Of a stretch of 64,000 bases of DNA, positions 27,175-34,736 are shown piece after piece; position 1 is the stretch's first letter; every line of letters starts with the position of its first letter. Made by a program: the position numbers and the translations under genes. The DNA is from Hyphomonas sp. GTDB taxonomy: Bacteria > Pseudomonadota > Alphaproteobacteria > Caulobacterales > Hyphomonadaceae. The stretch covers positions 248,001 through 312,000 of the forward strand of contig NZ_JAGYJH010000002.1 of assembly GCF_018402285.1 (NCBI RefSeq), read 5' to 3'. Below the pieces are notes generated by a model. That model was not told the origin of the DNA, ran no database searches, and saw only the letters and a program-made list of their open reading frames with translations.

Positions 27175-28262
27175 GCCGTCCGGGCCTAGATACAAATCCG
27201 CTGGAGCTTGGGCCGGACTGGTTCAACACATTGTTCGCGGAGATCGGCATTGATGCCGAGGTGAAATCCCTGACGTCCAAGTCGATCGGTACAGGCCAGA
27301 TCGGCGAAAATGTGCGTTTCGTCTTCGAATATGCCAAAGCAGGCCCGGGAGCGCCAAAGACGCTTGTCGGGAAATTCCCGTCCAGCAACGAAACCAGCCT
27401 GATGGCTGCCAAGATGCTGAACCATTACAAGCGCGAAGTGCATTTCTACCGCACCTTTCCGAAGGTGGCCGGCCGTATCACGCCAAACGCGCTGTATACG
27501 GATTATGACGAGGCGACCAACCGCTTCGCCCTCATCATGGAAGACATGGCGCCGTCCGAACAGGGCGACCAGCTGAAAGGCTGTAACCTGGTGGAAGCCA
27601 GGCTCGCCCTGTCTGCTGCGGCCGTGCTGCATGCCGCGCACTGGGAAGATCCTTCGCTCGACGATTATGACTGGCTGCAGGGCTCCGCCAAGGCGCCTCC
27701 GCCGGGGCTCGGGCCCGAACAGGTCGCCGGTCTCTGGGGCGCGTTCAAGGAACGCTACGCTGCCCATCTCACGCCGGATCAGATCGAAGTGGGCGATGCC
27801 TACGCGGCCAGTCTGCCCAAATGGGGCGACAGCTATGCCGGCCCGTTTGCATTGACCCACTCGGACTTCCGCCTCGACAACATGCTGTTTGGCCCTCCCG
27901 GCGCGAACAAGCCGCTCGCCGTGGTCGACTGGCAGACAGTTGGCAAGGGCGCCCCCGCCAATGACATTGCCTATTTCATCGGCGCAGGTCTCACCCGCGA
28001 AGACCGCCCCAGGCATGAGCAGGCGCTGCTGCGCTACTATCACGACTGCCTGAAGGCTGAAGGCATCACCAGCTACAGCTTTGAAGACCTCTACCAGCAT
28101 TACCGCTGGTTCTCCTTCTATGGCATCTCGGTGGCCTTCGCCGCCGCGATGATCGTCAAGCAGACCGAGCGGGGCGACGAAATGTTCCTCACCATGCTGC
28201 GGCGCCACTGCGCCCAGGTGCGCGACAACAATTCGCTCGAACTGCTGAAAACCCTCGCCTGA
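27171..28262 (+). CDS. Phosphotransferase (aminoglycoside-kinase/EcKinase-like fold)
   Basis: 363 residues. The kinase-like core shows a lysine in LVGKFPSSN, the catalytic loop THSDFRLDNMLF and the metal-binding VVDWQTVGKGAPANDIAYF. These belong to the APH/choline-kinase superfamily, close to the DUF1679/EcKinase or acyl-CoA-dehydrogenase-associated phosphotransferases. The substrate is unknown; antibiotic resistance should not be assumed. Coupled by ATGA overlap to the TetR-like gene and followed by a strong terminator. Confidence 0.82.
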   Translation: MSRPGLDTNPLELGPDWFNTLFAEIGIDAEVKSLTSKSIGTGQIGENVRFVFEYAKAGPGAPKTLVGKFPSSNETSLMAAKMLNHYKREVHFYRTFPKVAGRITPNALYTDYDEATNRFALIMEDMAPSEQGDQLKGCNLVEARLALSAAAVLHAAHWEDPSLDDYDWLQGSAKAPPPGLGPEQVAGLWGAFKERYAAHLTPDQIEVGDAYAASLPKWGDSYAGPFALTHSDFRLDNMLFGPPGANKPLAVVDWQTVGKGAPANDIAYFIGAGLTREDRPRHEQALLRYYHDCLKAEGITSYSFEDLYQHYRWFSFYGISVAFAAAMIVKQTERGDEMFLTMLRRHCAQVRDNNSLELLKTLA

Positions 28263-28308
28263 AACCTGGGCCTGACGGCAAAGCGTTCATTTCGAGGTTC
28301 CCCTTGTT

Positions 28309-28338
28309 AAGACCGCCCTCCAGAAGGGCGGTCTTTCT
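28309..28338 (+). terminator. Rho-independent terminator after the proC-phosphotransferase operon
   Basis: Arms AAGACCGCCCT (28309-28319) and AGGGCGGTCTT (28325-28335) form a perfect 11-bp stem with a 5-nt loop, followed by TCTG. The flanking A and T stretches make it plausible on both strands. Confidence 0.88.
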
Positions 28339-28544
28339 GTCTGTCCTGTCATCATCAAGGCGGTAAAAAGGCTGCAAAAGCCCCTTCGTCCCGCGCTGGA
28401 ACAGCTTTGCAAACACTGTCCTAACGCAGCCTGCCAAACTGTCTTTTGAGGTTAGGGCCGGGCTTAAACTCACCTGTGTAAGGTCGATCCTACAGACCCC
28501 GGAGAAGCCGGGTGTCGTGCCATTGCCAGGAACAGGTTACGCAC

Positions 28545-28817
28545 ATGGAAACGCAGAACGCTCGCCCCATCAGCGTCAAGGGGCCGGACGGCCAGAAGAT
28601 GACTCTGGCTGATCTGCCTTCGCCGAACATTTCCCGCTGGGTGACCCGCCGCAAGGCAGAGGTCGTGGCTGCCGTTACGGGCGGTCTGCTCACACGGGAA
28701 GCTGCCTGCGAACGCTACAACCTCACGGCTGAGGAATATGAGGCGTGGGAACGCCTGTATGCCCGCCACGGGGCCAAGGGTCTCCGGACCACCCGCCTTC
28801 AGCAGTACCGGCGTTAA
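28545..28817 (+). CDS. sciP: SciP-type CtrA inhibitor (DUF1153)
   Basis: 90 residues from ATG 28545. GPDGQKMTLADLPSPN, RWVTRRKAEVVAAVTGGLLTREAACERYNLT and the C-terminal GLRTTRLQQYRR match Caulobacter SciP almost throughout. SciP binds CtrA on DNA and stops it from recruiting RNA polymerase, switching off CtrA-activated genes after the swarmer stage. It sits directly before a fliF-like operon, the same neighbourhood as in Caulobacter as I recall it, and a CtrA-like box overlaps its stop codon region. Confidence 0.93.
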   Translation: METQNARPISVKGPDGQKMTLADLPSPNISRWVTRRKAEVVAAVTGGLLTREAACERYNLTAEEYEAWERLYARHGAKGLRTTRLQQYRR

Positions 28818-28828
28818 TCAGGTATTAG
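28814..28828 (+). promoter_or_regulatory. CtrA-like box upstream of the fliF-like operon
   Basis: TTAA-N7-TTAG (28814-28828), one base from the CtrA consensus TTAA-N7-TTAA, overlapping the end of sciP. Another TTAAC lies at 28834. Position about 86-100 nt before the fliF-like ATG fits a class II flagellar promoter. Confidence 0.5.
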
Positions 28829-28837
28829 CCACGTTAA

Positions 28838-28855
28838 CCCGGCCTTAGTGCCGGG
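28838..28855 (+). terminator. Short GC hairpin after sciP
   Basis: CCCGGC (28838-28843) and GCCGGG (28850-28855) with a CTTAGT loop. There is no T-run, so it is either a weak terminator or a leader structure of the next operon. Confidence 0.35.
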
Positions 28856-28913
28856 AATCTAGCCTCTCCGGATGTGTCGCGGCCCTCAAGTCAGCGGCCG
28901 TTCGGAGGGGTTG

Positions 28914-29582
28914 ATGGCGTTCAGTCAGGCGACAGTTGGCGGGCAGACGGGCAAGGCCATCCGGCTTGCCGCGCTTGCAGCCCTGTTTCTGGCGCTTTCC
29001 CTGTGCGTCTGGCGCGCTTCCAGCCTGCTCACGAGCGCCGGACCCGAGCCCAAAAGCCCCGCAGAAGCCTCCCTGGCGCGCCTGATCGACCCCGTTGCCG
29101 GACCCGGAAATTCCCGAATATCCATCGCTTTCAACGCCGAAGGCGGACGCACCGTCTTCGTGCTTCTGGATATGCCTGCTGCGCCAGTCGCCGGCGATTT
29201 GCAGCGCATCCTGCCCGCAGCGGCCGGTCTAGATCCTGCGCGCGGCGACACGCTGCTCATCGAGCAGGCCGCCTTTGCCCGTGGCCTTCCCGGGCGCCCG
29301 GACACCGCCGCCTGGCTTGAACTTTGCGCCCTTGGGCTGATTTCCCTCATTTCTGCCGGCATCGCGCTGGCCACCCTGCGTTTGCCGGCCGCGCCCCCGC
29401 TGGCGGCCCATCGGCCTGAAACAGACCGGGCCATTCCCGAAGCACGCGGGGAAACCCTGCGGGCCTTGCGGCCGGTGGCCCCGCCGACGGCGACAGAGGC
29501 CGGCGACGTGGCCCAGCTTGATCCTGCCCGGGGCGCAGAAGTCCTGCGCAGCTGGATGCGCGGCCGTGAGGAGGTCTCGTGA
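28914..29582 (+). CDS. Miniature FliF-like MS-ring protein lacking most of the periplasmic region
   Basis: 222 residues, against about 530-560 for normal FliF. Visible: an N-terminal membrane span (about 14-34); a short periplasmic part with IDPVAGPGNSRISI, a TVFVLLD strand and LDPARGDTLLIEQAAFA, which match the beginning and end of the third ring-building motif; a second span (about 133-152); and a cytoplasmic tail ending EVLRSWMRGREE, where FliF binds FliG. RBM1, RBM2 and the middle of RBM3 are absent, and only 96 nt separate it from sciP, so they are not hidden upstream. GGAGGGG precedes ATG 28914. Its TGA overlaps the fliG GTG. It cannot build a normal MS ring by itself. Confidence 0.7.
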   Translation: MAFSQATVGGQTGKAIRLAALAALFLALSLCVWRASSLLTSAGPEPKSPAEASLARLIDPVAGPGNSRISIAFNAEGGRTVFVLLDMPAAPVAGDLQRILPAAAGLDPARGDTLLIEQAAFARGLPGRPDTAAWLELCALGLISLISAGIALATLRLPAAPPLAAHRPETDRAIPEARGETLRALRPVAPPTATEAGDVAQLDPARGAEVLRSWMRGREEVS

Positions 29583-30535
29583 CGCTCCCTGCCACGCTTT
29601 CCCGCCCCCCTGACAGCGGAACGCTGCGCGCAGCCCGGCTGATGCGTGCGCTCGGCCCGGACGCTGCCGGCATCTGGGCCGAGCTCTCGCCGGCTGAAAC
29701 CCGAGAACTGACGGCCGCCATGGATTTCCTGGCCGATGATCCCGTCGCCGAGGCAGACGCCGCGCGCCTCTTTGCTGAAGCTGCCCGGCGGTTTGGTCAG
29801 GCCGGCCAGTTTCCCGCGAGCAGCCAGCACCGGCACAAGGATATCTGGTCCGCGCTCTCGGCCCTGCCGGTGGAAACCCTCGCCGCGCTGGTGTGCCCGG
29901 AGCGGGCCTCGAACGTTGCCCTCATTCTCTCGCGCCTCTCCAGCGAGACCTCCGCGCGGGTTCTGCGGGCGCTGCCGCCGTCACTGGCGGTCGAGGCCAT
30001 GCAGCGCCTCCTGCATCTGGGCACGCCCAGCGCGTCAGCGCTGCAAAGTCTTGAAGACTATCTCACCCGCCGCCTGCCTGCGCTGGCCTGTGAAGGCGCC
30101 CGTGGCGGGCATGAGCGCGTCGCGCGCATCTTCGACCAGATGGATACCCGCGCCGAGACAGTCTTCCTGGCCGCGCTGGAAAGCGCCGAGCCGGGCGCCG
30201 GCAAGAAAGTGCGTGCCCTGATGTTTACCTTCGATGACCTTGCGGGCCTGGACGCAGGCGGCATGCAGACGCTGCTTTCCAGTGCTGACCGCGGCGTCCT
30301 TGTCCTCGCCCTCAAAGGCGCGCGCGATATGACCGCCGCGGCCTTCTTCGCCAACATGACCCAGCGCGCAGGCGATCTGCTGCGCGAGGAAATCGCCGCC
30401 CTCGGCCCCCTGCGCCGCAGCGAAGTCGAGACCGCCCGCCAGGAGATCGTGAGCCTTGCACGCCAGCTGATCCAGCGCGGCGAGATACGGGGCAGCGCCG
30501 CAAAGGGCGCCATCGAGGACGAGTTGATCGAGTGA
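29579..30535 (+). CDS. fliG: Flagellar motor switch protein FliG (divergent)
   Basis: 318 residues from GTG 29579, with GAGGAGG upstream. All three domains are recognisable: N domain (AARLMRALGPDAAGIWAELSPAE), middle domain (SNVALILSRLSSETSARVLRALPP), and C domain (KKVRALMFTFDDLAGLD... NMTQRAGDLLREEIAALGPLRRSEVE). The middle-domain EHPQT-like motif is replaced by PERAS, and the usual DDR of the torque helix reads DAGG, losing a conserved arginine. FliG couples FliF to stator torque. Overlaps of 4 nt upstream and 1 nt downstream make a tight operon. Confidence 0.85.
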   Translation: MTLPATLSRPPDSGTLRAARLMRALGPDAAGIWAELSPAETRELTAAMDFLADDPVAEADAARLFAEAARRFGQAGQFPASSQHRHKDIWSALSALPVETLAALVCPERASNVALILSRLSSETSARVLRALPPSLAVEAMQRLLHLGTPSASALQSLEDYLTRRLPALACEGARGGHERVARIFDQMDTRAETVFLAALESAEPGAGKKVRALMFTFDDLAGLDAGGMQTLLSSADRGVLVLALKGARDMTAAAFFANMTQRAGDLLREEIAALGPLRRSEVETARQEIVSLARQLIQRGEIRGSAAKGAIEDELIE

Positions 30536-30945
30536 TGCCGCAAACCGCCCGCACCCTCTCGGCATTTGATTTCCGGCCGGATTTTTCCGCCCCGCCTGCT
30601 GAAGCCGGCGAAGTGCGCCTGTCGGCTGAAGAGGTTGTGGCGCTGATCGCCAGGGTGCGCGCCGACACCCTGGCCGAAGTCTCCCGCCAGGAGGCGCAGG
30701 AAACGCTCGACCGGCTCGACCGCGTCACCGCAACGATGCGGGACGTGCTCTGCGATCTCCTGAAGCTGATGCAGCTGGTGGAGGCAGCCACGGATGCAGA
30801 CGAGACGCGCAGCCACCTGCGCGCCACGGTGACCGGCCTTGCCCAGCGGCTGCTCGACGGGCAGGGCGACCTCTTTGGCCTCACAAGAGACCTCAGCGAA
30901 AAGCTGGACAATGCCCCCTCCGCCGGGCGAAGGATGGGGCAATGA
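30535..30945 (+). CDS. FliH/FlbE-like small protein of the flagellar operon
   Basis: 136 residues. The N-terminus has a FDFRPDFSAPP segment and the middle a charged helix (EEVVALIARVRADTLAEVSRQEAQETLDRL), like the N-terminal and coiled part of FliH/FlbE. The C-terminal FliI-binding domain of FliH is shortened. The position between fliG and fliN corresponds to flbE in Caulobacter. ATG 30535 overlaps the fliG stop. Assignment rests mainly on context. Confidence 0.6.
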   Translation: MPQTARTLSAFDFRPDFSAPPAEAGEVRLSAEEVVALIARVRADTLAEVSRQEAQETLDRLDRVTATMRDVLCDLLKLMQLVEAATDADETRSHLRATVTGLAQRLLDGQGDLFGLTRDLSEKLDNAPSAGRRMGQ

Positions 30946-31211
30946 CCGAGCCGAAGAATCCCGCGCTTGAGAAGATGCTCCTGGATGTGCCCGTCCGTGT
31001 GGACGTCGTGCTGGGCGAAGCCCGCATTCCGATGGAGGAGCTGCTGGCGCTTTCGCCGGGCGAAATCGTCGCGCTGGAACGCCAGACCAATGAGCCTGTG
31101 GATATCTATGTCTCCGGCCGCCTCGTCGCGCGTGGCAAGCTGGTCGTGTCTGACGGGCAGTTGGGCGTCACCCTCTCGGAAATCATCGATTCCCGTCCGG
31201 AAGCGGCCTGA
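30942..31211 (+). CDS. fliN: Flagellar motor switch protein FliN
   Basis: 89 residues, essentially one SpoA domain: LLDVPVRVDVVLGEARIPMEELLALSPGEIVALERQTNEPVDIYVSGRLVARGKLVV is the classic FliN pattern, fully intact. It forms the lower part of the switch C-ring with FliM (not in the window). ATG 30942 overlaps the FliH-like stop by 4 nt. No flbD follows, unlike Caulobacter; phhA is next. Confidence 0.92.
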   Translation: MTEPKNPALEKMLLDVPVRVDVVLGEARIPMEELLALSPGEIVALERQTNEPVDIYVSGRLVARGKLVVSDGQLGVTLSEIIDSRPEAA

Positions 31212-31253
31212 AATTAGTTACATCTGGAACTAATTTCGTTTCGGGCGTATAGT
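31210..31253 (+). promoter_or_regulatory. Perfect palindrome over the phhA promoter
   Basis: Arms GAAATTAGTT (31210-31219) and AACTAATTTC (31228-31237) around an 8-nt centre. TGGAAC (31225-31230) could be the -35 and TATAGT (31248-31253) the -10, with a 17-bp spacer. The palindrome covers the -35, a repressor or activator position. The left arm begins inside the fliN stop codon. Confidence 0.6.
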
Positions 31254-31260
31254 TGCGGCC

Positions 31261-32142
31261 ATGGACACAGCCTTTGCAAAGAATCGCTATCACGGCGCCC
31301 CGCGCGCGGCCGATTTTACCATCGACCAGGCGTGGGAAACCTATTCGGCAGCCGAGCATGACCGCTGGGACCGCCTCTTCCGGCGCCAGAAAGAGATCAC
31401 CAGGGGCCGCGCCTCACAGGCTGTTCTCGACGCCATGCACCAGCTTGAGCTCTCGCCGTCGGGCATTCCCCATATGGGCGCGCTGTCAGACAAGCTGGAA
31501 CAGATCACCGGCTGGCGCGTCGTTCCGGTCGCAGAGCTTGTGCCAGATGAAGTCTTCTTCGATCACCTTGCCAACCGCCGCTTTCCGGCGGGCGCCTTCA
31601 TCCGTCCGGAAGAAGAGTTCGACTATCTTCAGGAGCCGGACATTTTCCACGACATCTTCGGCCATGTGCCGATGCTGGCCAACCCGGTGTTCGCCGACTT
31701 CATGGAAGCCTATGGCAAGGGCGGCCAGCGCGCGATGCGCCTCGGCCAGCTGCACAATCTGGCACGGCTTTACTGGTACACGGTCGAGTTCGGCCTGATC
31801 CAGGAAGATGACGGTCTGCGCATCTATGGCGCGGGCATCCTCTCCAGCCCTCAGGAAACCGTGTTCGCACTGGAAGACGCCAGCCCCAACCGCGTCGGGT
31901 TTGATCTCAAACGCCTTATGCGGACGAAATACATCATCGATGATTTCCAGCAGACCTATTTCGTCATCCCGAGTTTCGAGGCGCTCCTGGAAACCTGCTA
32001 CAGAGATTTCGGTGACGTTTACACCGAGGTAAAGGGCCTGCCCGACTTTGAAGCCAATGAACTGGCCCCCGGAGACGATGTCATCACGCGCGGCACGCTG
32101 GATTACTTCCGGGCAGGCGGGCGCAAGGCCGCCAAAGCCTAG
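31261..32142 (+). CDS. phhA: Phenylalanine 4-monooxygenase
   Basis: 293 residues. The iron ligands are in DIFHDIFGHVPMLANPVF (two histidines) and YWYTVEFGLIQE (glutamate). It hydroxylates phenylalanine to tyrosine using pterin and O2 in the cytoplasm. ATG 31261 has no Shine-Dalgarno sequence and lies only 7 nt after the -10 TATAGT, so the transcript probably begins at or next to the start codon. Regulation likely involves the palindrome at 31210-31237. Its TAG shares CTAG with the pth stop on the other strand. Confidence 0.95.
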   Translation: MDTAFAKNRYHGAPRAADFTIDQAWETYSAAEHDRWDRLFRRQKEITRGRASQAVLDAMHQLELSPSGIPHMGALSDKLEQITGWRVVPVAELVPDEVFFDHLANRRFPAGAFIRPEEEFDYLQEPDIFHDIFGHVPMLANPVFADFMEAYGKGGQRAMRLGQLHNLARLYWYTVEFGLIQEDDGLRIYGAGILSSPQETVFALEDASPNRVGFDLKRLMRTKYIIDDFQQTYFVIPSFEALLETCYRDFGDVYTEVKGLPDFEANELAPGDDVITRGTLDYFRAGGRKAAKA

Positions 32143-32765
32143 TCCCCACCACCCTTCCGGGCGGTCTGTTTGGGATCATGCTTGGGCGCCGGCGCCAGAC
32201 GCATCACTTCTGTCTGGAACCGCTCATCATCTCCCGCCAGCAGGAAGGGCAGGGCCTTGCAGATGGCGTCCGTCATGGGATCAAACCATTCCAGGTCCAC
32301 CTTGTGGAAATCCGACAGCACATGCGGCATCACCATCGCCTTGTCGCCGGGATGGCCCACGCCGATCCGGATACGGCGGAAATTCTCGCCGATATGCGCC
32401 ATCATCGAGCGCGCGCCATTGTTCCCCGAATGCCCGCCGCCGCGCTTTACCCGCAGGCGGCCCGGCGCCAGGTCGATCTCGTCATGGAACACGGTCACGT
32501 CTTCAGGCTGCAGCTTGTAGAAGGTCAACGCCTTCGAGATAGCCCGGCCGGTCTCGTTGTAGAAAGTCTGCGGCTTGATCAGCAACACACGCTGGCGGCC
32601 ATTGGCGGTATCGACGCTGCCCTCTGAAATCTCGGCCTCGAACTTGGCGCGCCACGGCCCGAAGCCGAAGGCGTCATGGATACGGTCAACCACCATGAAA
32701 CCGGCATTGTGCCGGTTCTTCGCGTATTTGGCGCCGGGATTTCCCTGGCCTGAGAGGATCAGCAT
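32139..32765 (-). CDS. pth: Peptidyl-tRNA hydrolase
   Basis: 208 residues. NRHNAGFMVVDRI holds the catalytic histidine; KPQTFYNETGRAI and FHDEIDLAPGRLRVKRGGGHSGNNGARSM complete the site. The usual VGLGNPG opening reads LSGQGNPG. It recycles peptidyl-tRNA released from stalled ribosomes. Located downstream of rplY, the standard arrangement. Confidence 0.95.
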   Translation of the reverse strand: MLILSGQGNPGAKYAKNRHNAGFMVVDRIHDAFGFGPWRAKFEAEISEGSVDTANGRQRVLLIKPQTFYNETGRAISKALTFYKLQPEDVTVFHDEIDLAPGRLRVKRGGGHSGNNGARSMMAHIGENFRRIRIGVGHPGDKAMVMPHVLSDFHKVDLEWFDPMTDAICKALPFLLAGDDERFQTEVMRLAPAPKHDPKQTARKGGGD

Positions 32766-32802
32766 GACGGTTTGCTCCTGACAGGGGCCGCCGAATCAAA
32801 GA

Positions 32803-32827
32803 GGCCGCCAGCTTGTGACTGGCGGCC
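32803..32827 (-). terminator. GC hairpin between rplY and pth
   Basis: Arms GGCCGCCAG (32803-32811) and CTGGCGGCC (32819-32827), 9 bp with a 7-nt loop. On the minus strand it is followed by TCTTTGATT, so it may partly terminate or attenuate transcription from rplY into pth. Confidence 0.6.
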
Positions 32828-32847
32828 CCCGAATTGTCCAGAAAGGA

Positions 32848-33504
32848 TCAATCCTTCTTGGGCGCGGCCACCTTGGTGGCAGGCACTTCTGCAGCACCCG
32901 CTGCGTCCTCAGCCGCATCTTCTGCCTGGGCCTTGCCGCCGCGGCCAGCGATGGTCGCGATGGTGAAGTCGCGGTCGGTGATGGTCGGCTCAGCGCCTTC
33001 CGGCAGCTTGATGCTGGAGATTTTCACATTGTCGCCGACTTCCAGCTTGGAGATGTCAGCTTCGAGCGCTTCGGGGATCTTGCCAGCCGGAACGTTGAGT
33101 TCGACCGAGTGGCGGACCACGTTGAGCGTGCCGCCCTTCTTGAGGCCCGGCGAAACTTCCATGCCGGTGAAGTGAACGGGCACTTCGACCCTGATGATCT
33201 GGTCGAGTTTCACGCGGCGCAGGTCAACATGCATCGGCTGGTCAGAGACCGGGTGCATCTGGATGCCCTGTGGGATGACCAGCTGGCGCTCGCCCTTGTG
33301 GATGAGCGTCGCGGTGGAGTTCAGGAACTGTCCCGTCTCGATCGCCTTGATAACTTCGTTTTTCTTCAGGCTGATGGCCACCGGGTCGATGTCGCCGCCA
33401 TAGAGAACGCCGGGCACGAAGCCCTGCTTGCGGGCTTCACGGGCGCCGCCGGTGCCGGTGCGTGCGCGCACTTCGACATTGAATACGATCTGAGTTTTGG
33501 ACAT
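32848..33504 (-). CDS. rplY: 50S ribosomal protein L25/Ctc-type
   Basis: 218 residues, so the long Ctc form: the N-terminal 5S-rRNA-binding domain (EARKQGFVPGVLYGGD) plus the C-terminal beta domain (DQPMHVDLRRV, VPVHFTGMEVSPGLKKGG). The C-terminus is an alanine-rich tail (about 190-218). ATG 33504 is preferred, with AAAGGAAAC upstream; the frame extends to 33561 but without a better start. It binds 5S rRNA in the large subunit. Confidence 0.95.
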   Translation of the reverse strand: MSKTQIVFNVEVRARTGTGGAREARKQGFVPGVLYGGDIDPVAISLKKNEVIKAIETGQFLNSTATLIHKGERQLVIPQGIQMHPVSDQPMHVDLRRVKLDQIIRVEVPVHFTGMEVSPGLKKGGTLNVVRHSVELNVPAGKIPEALEADISKLEVGDNVKISSIKLPEGAEPTITDRDFTIATIAGRGGKAQAEDAAEDAAGAAEVPATKVAAPKKD

Positions 33505-33525
33505 TTTGTTTCCTTTCGCCCTGGA

Positions 33526-33567
33526 CCGTGCCTTCCGTAAGGTAAGGTCGGAACCTGACACGCACGG
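33526..33567 (-). promoter_or_regulatory. Possible structured leader of rplY
   Basis: On the minus strand, outer arms CCGTGC and GCACGG (33562-33567 and 33526-33531) enclose inner arms TTCCG and CGGAA. The structure ends 21 nt before the rplY ATG. It might be a leader for L25 autoregulation or simply a hairpin; no covariation evidence. Confidence 0.3.
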
Positions 33568-33637
33568 CCTTGCGCCGCCGTTTCTGAAGGGCGGCCTATA
33601 CGCGGGAAGCGCCGGATTGGCAAGTTATGCCCGCAGA

Positions 33638-33675
33638 GGCGCCTGAACGGCGCAAAATCAGGGCGTTCAGGCGCC
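33638..33675 (-). terminator. Hairpin at the 3' end of the serine hydrolase gene
   Basis: Perfect 12-bp arms GGCGCCTGAACG (33638-33649) and CGTTCAGGCGCC (33664-33675), loop of 14 nt, straddling the stop codon at 33667-33669. No T-run follows on the minus strand, so termination would be inefficient or Rho-aided. Confidence 0.5.
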
Positions 33676-34728
33676 CCGGAAACATTCCGCCACCTCGCCC
33701 ATCCAGTTCTGAACGGCCTCCTTCTGCGCGTCGGGCGATTTGCCGTTGCGCACCAGGACCAGGTCCAGCTCCGGCACCAGAACGGTGTATTGCCCCTCAT
33801 AGCCATTCGCCGAGAAGCTGCCCGGCCCCGCCATGCCAAGCCACCAATGCGCGCCATAGCCCAGCCGCTCGGTCGCAGGCACAGGCGTCGGCGTTCGCGC
33901 ATAGTCCACCCAGCCTTCCGGCAGGATGCGCCGCCCGTCCCAGACGCCGTCGCGCAGGTAGAGAAGGCCGAAGCGGGCAAAATCCCGAGCGGTACAGTAG
34001 CAGAAGGACGAGCCGATGAAGGTGCCCGCCTTGTCAAACTTCGGCTGGGCCGAGCGCATGCCCAGAGGGTCAAACAGCTCCCGGACCATGAATGCCCCGA
34101 ACGCCTCGCCCGACGCGCCAAGGCCAAGCGCCGCGGCCCTGGCGACGAGGTTGCTCGTCCCGCTCGAATATCTCCAGAAGCTGCCGGGCGGATGGATCAG
34201 CGGAGACTTTGCGGCATAGGCGGCGACATCTTCCTTGCCGGAGCCAAACAGCATCTCGATCACATCGGAGACGCCGGCATCAACATAGTCCTCGGCAAAT
34301 TTCAGCCCGCTCGACATGCGCAGGAGCTGGTCCAGCGTGATCGCGCGACGCGGATCATCCAGGCTCTGCCATTCGGGCACGTCCGCCGGGGCGTAGATGT
34401 CGATCTTTCCCTCGCGCAGGAGGATGCCGATAAGGGCCTGGGTGATGCTTTTGGCCTGCGACCAGGAGTGATGTGTGCTTTCGCTGTCAAAGCCGGTCCA
34501 GTAGCGTTCCGCAACGATCCGCCCGCCCTGCACGGCGAGGAAGGCGTGGGTCTCTCCCATGATTTCCGGCGCAGGATCGCTGAAGGCGCTGTTGAGAAGG
34601 GGCGTGAGCCTAGCGGCGACCTCTGACGTGAGCGGCCCCTCCGGCCAGTCTTGCGTGGGCCAGGGCACACCAGATGGCTGGGGCGGGAGGGGGGGAAGGC
34701 TTTGTCTCGGCTTATCCGTTGCGGGCAT
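33667..34728 (-). CDS. Serine hydrolase, class C beta-lactamase/6-aminohexanoate hydrolase family
   Basis: 353 residues, no signal peptide. The S-x-x-K motif appears as HSWSQAKSITQALIGILL (Ser and Lys of SQAK); the second motif is WRYSSGTSN (Tyr), and the third region GYGAHWWLG lies near the C-terminus. This pattern matches NylB-like esterases more than penicillin-binding enzymes. The substrate is unknown, and beta-lactam resistance is not implied. It follows the phosphoesterase gene by 8 nt on the same strand. Confidence 0.85.
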   Translation of the reverse strand: MPATDKPRQSLPPLPPQPSGVPWPTQDWPEGPLTSEVAARLTPLLNSAFSDPAPEIMGETHAFLAVQGGRIVAERYWTGFDSESTHHSWSQAKSITQALIGILLREGKIDIYAPADVPEWQSLDDPRRAITLDQLLRMSSGLKFAEDYVDAGVSDVIEMLFGSGKEDVAAYAAKSPLIHPPGSFWRYSSGTSNLVARAAALGLGASGEAFGAFMVRELFDPLGMRSAQPKFDKAGTFIGSSFCYCTARDFARFGLLYLRDGVWDGRRILPEGWVDYARTPTPVPATERLGYGAHWWLGMAGPGSFSANGYEGQYTVLVPELDLVLVRNGKSPDAQKEAVQNWMGEVAECFRGA

Positions 34729-34736
34729 GGCCCCTT

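Noticed and set aside
27171..28262. Aminoglycoside resistance kinase
   Set aside because: Only the general kinase fold motifs are present; the family is broad and the context (proC, TetR-like) gives no sign of resistance.
33667..34728. Beta-lactamase
   Set aside because: No signal peptide, and the second motif is YSS-type as in NylB-like esterases.
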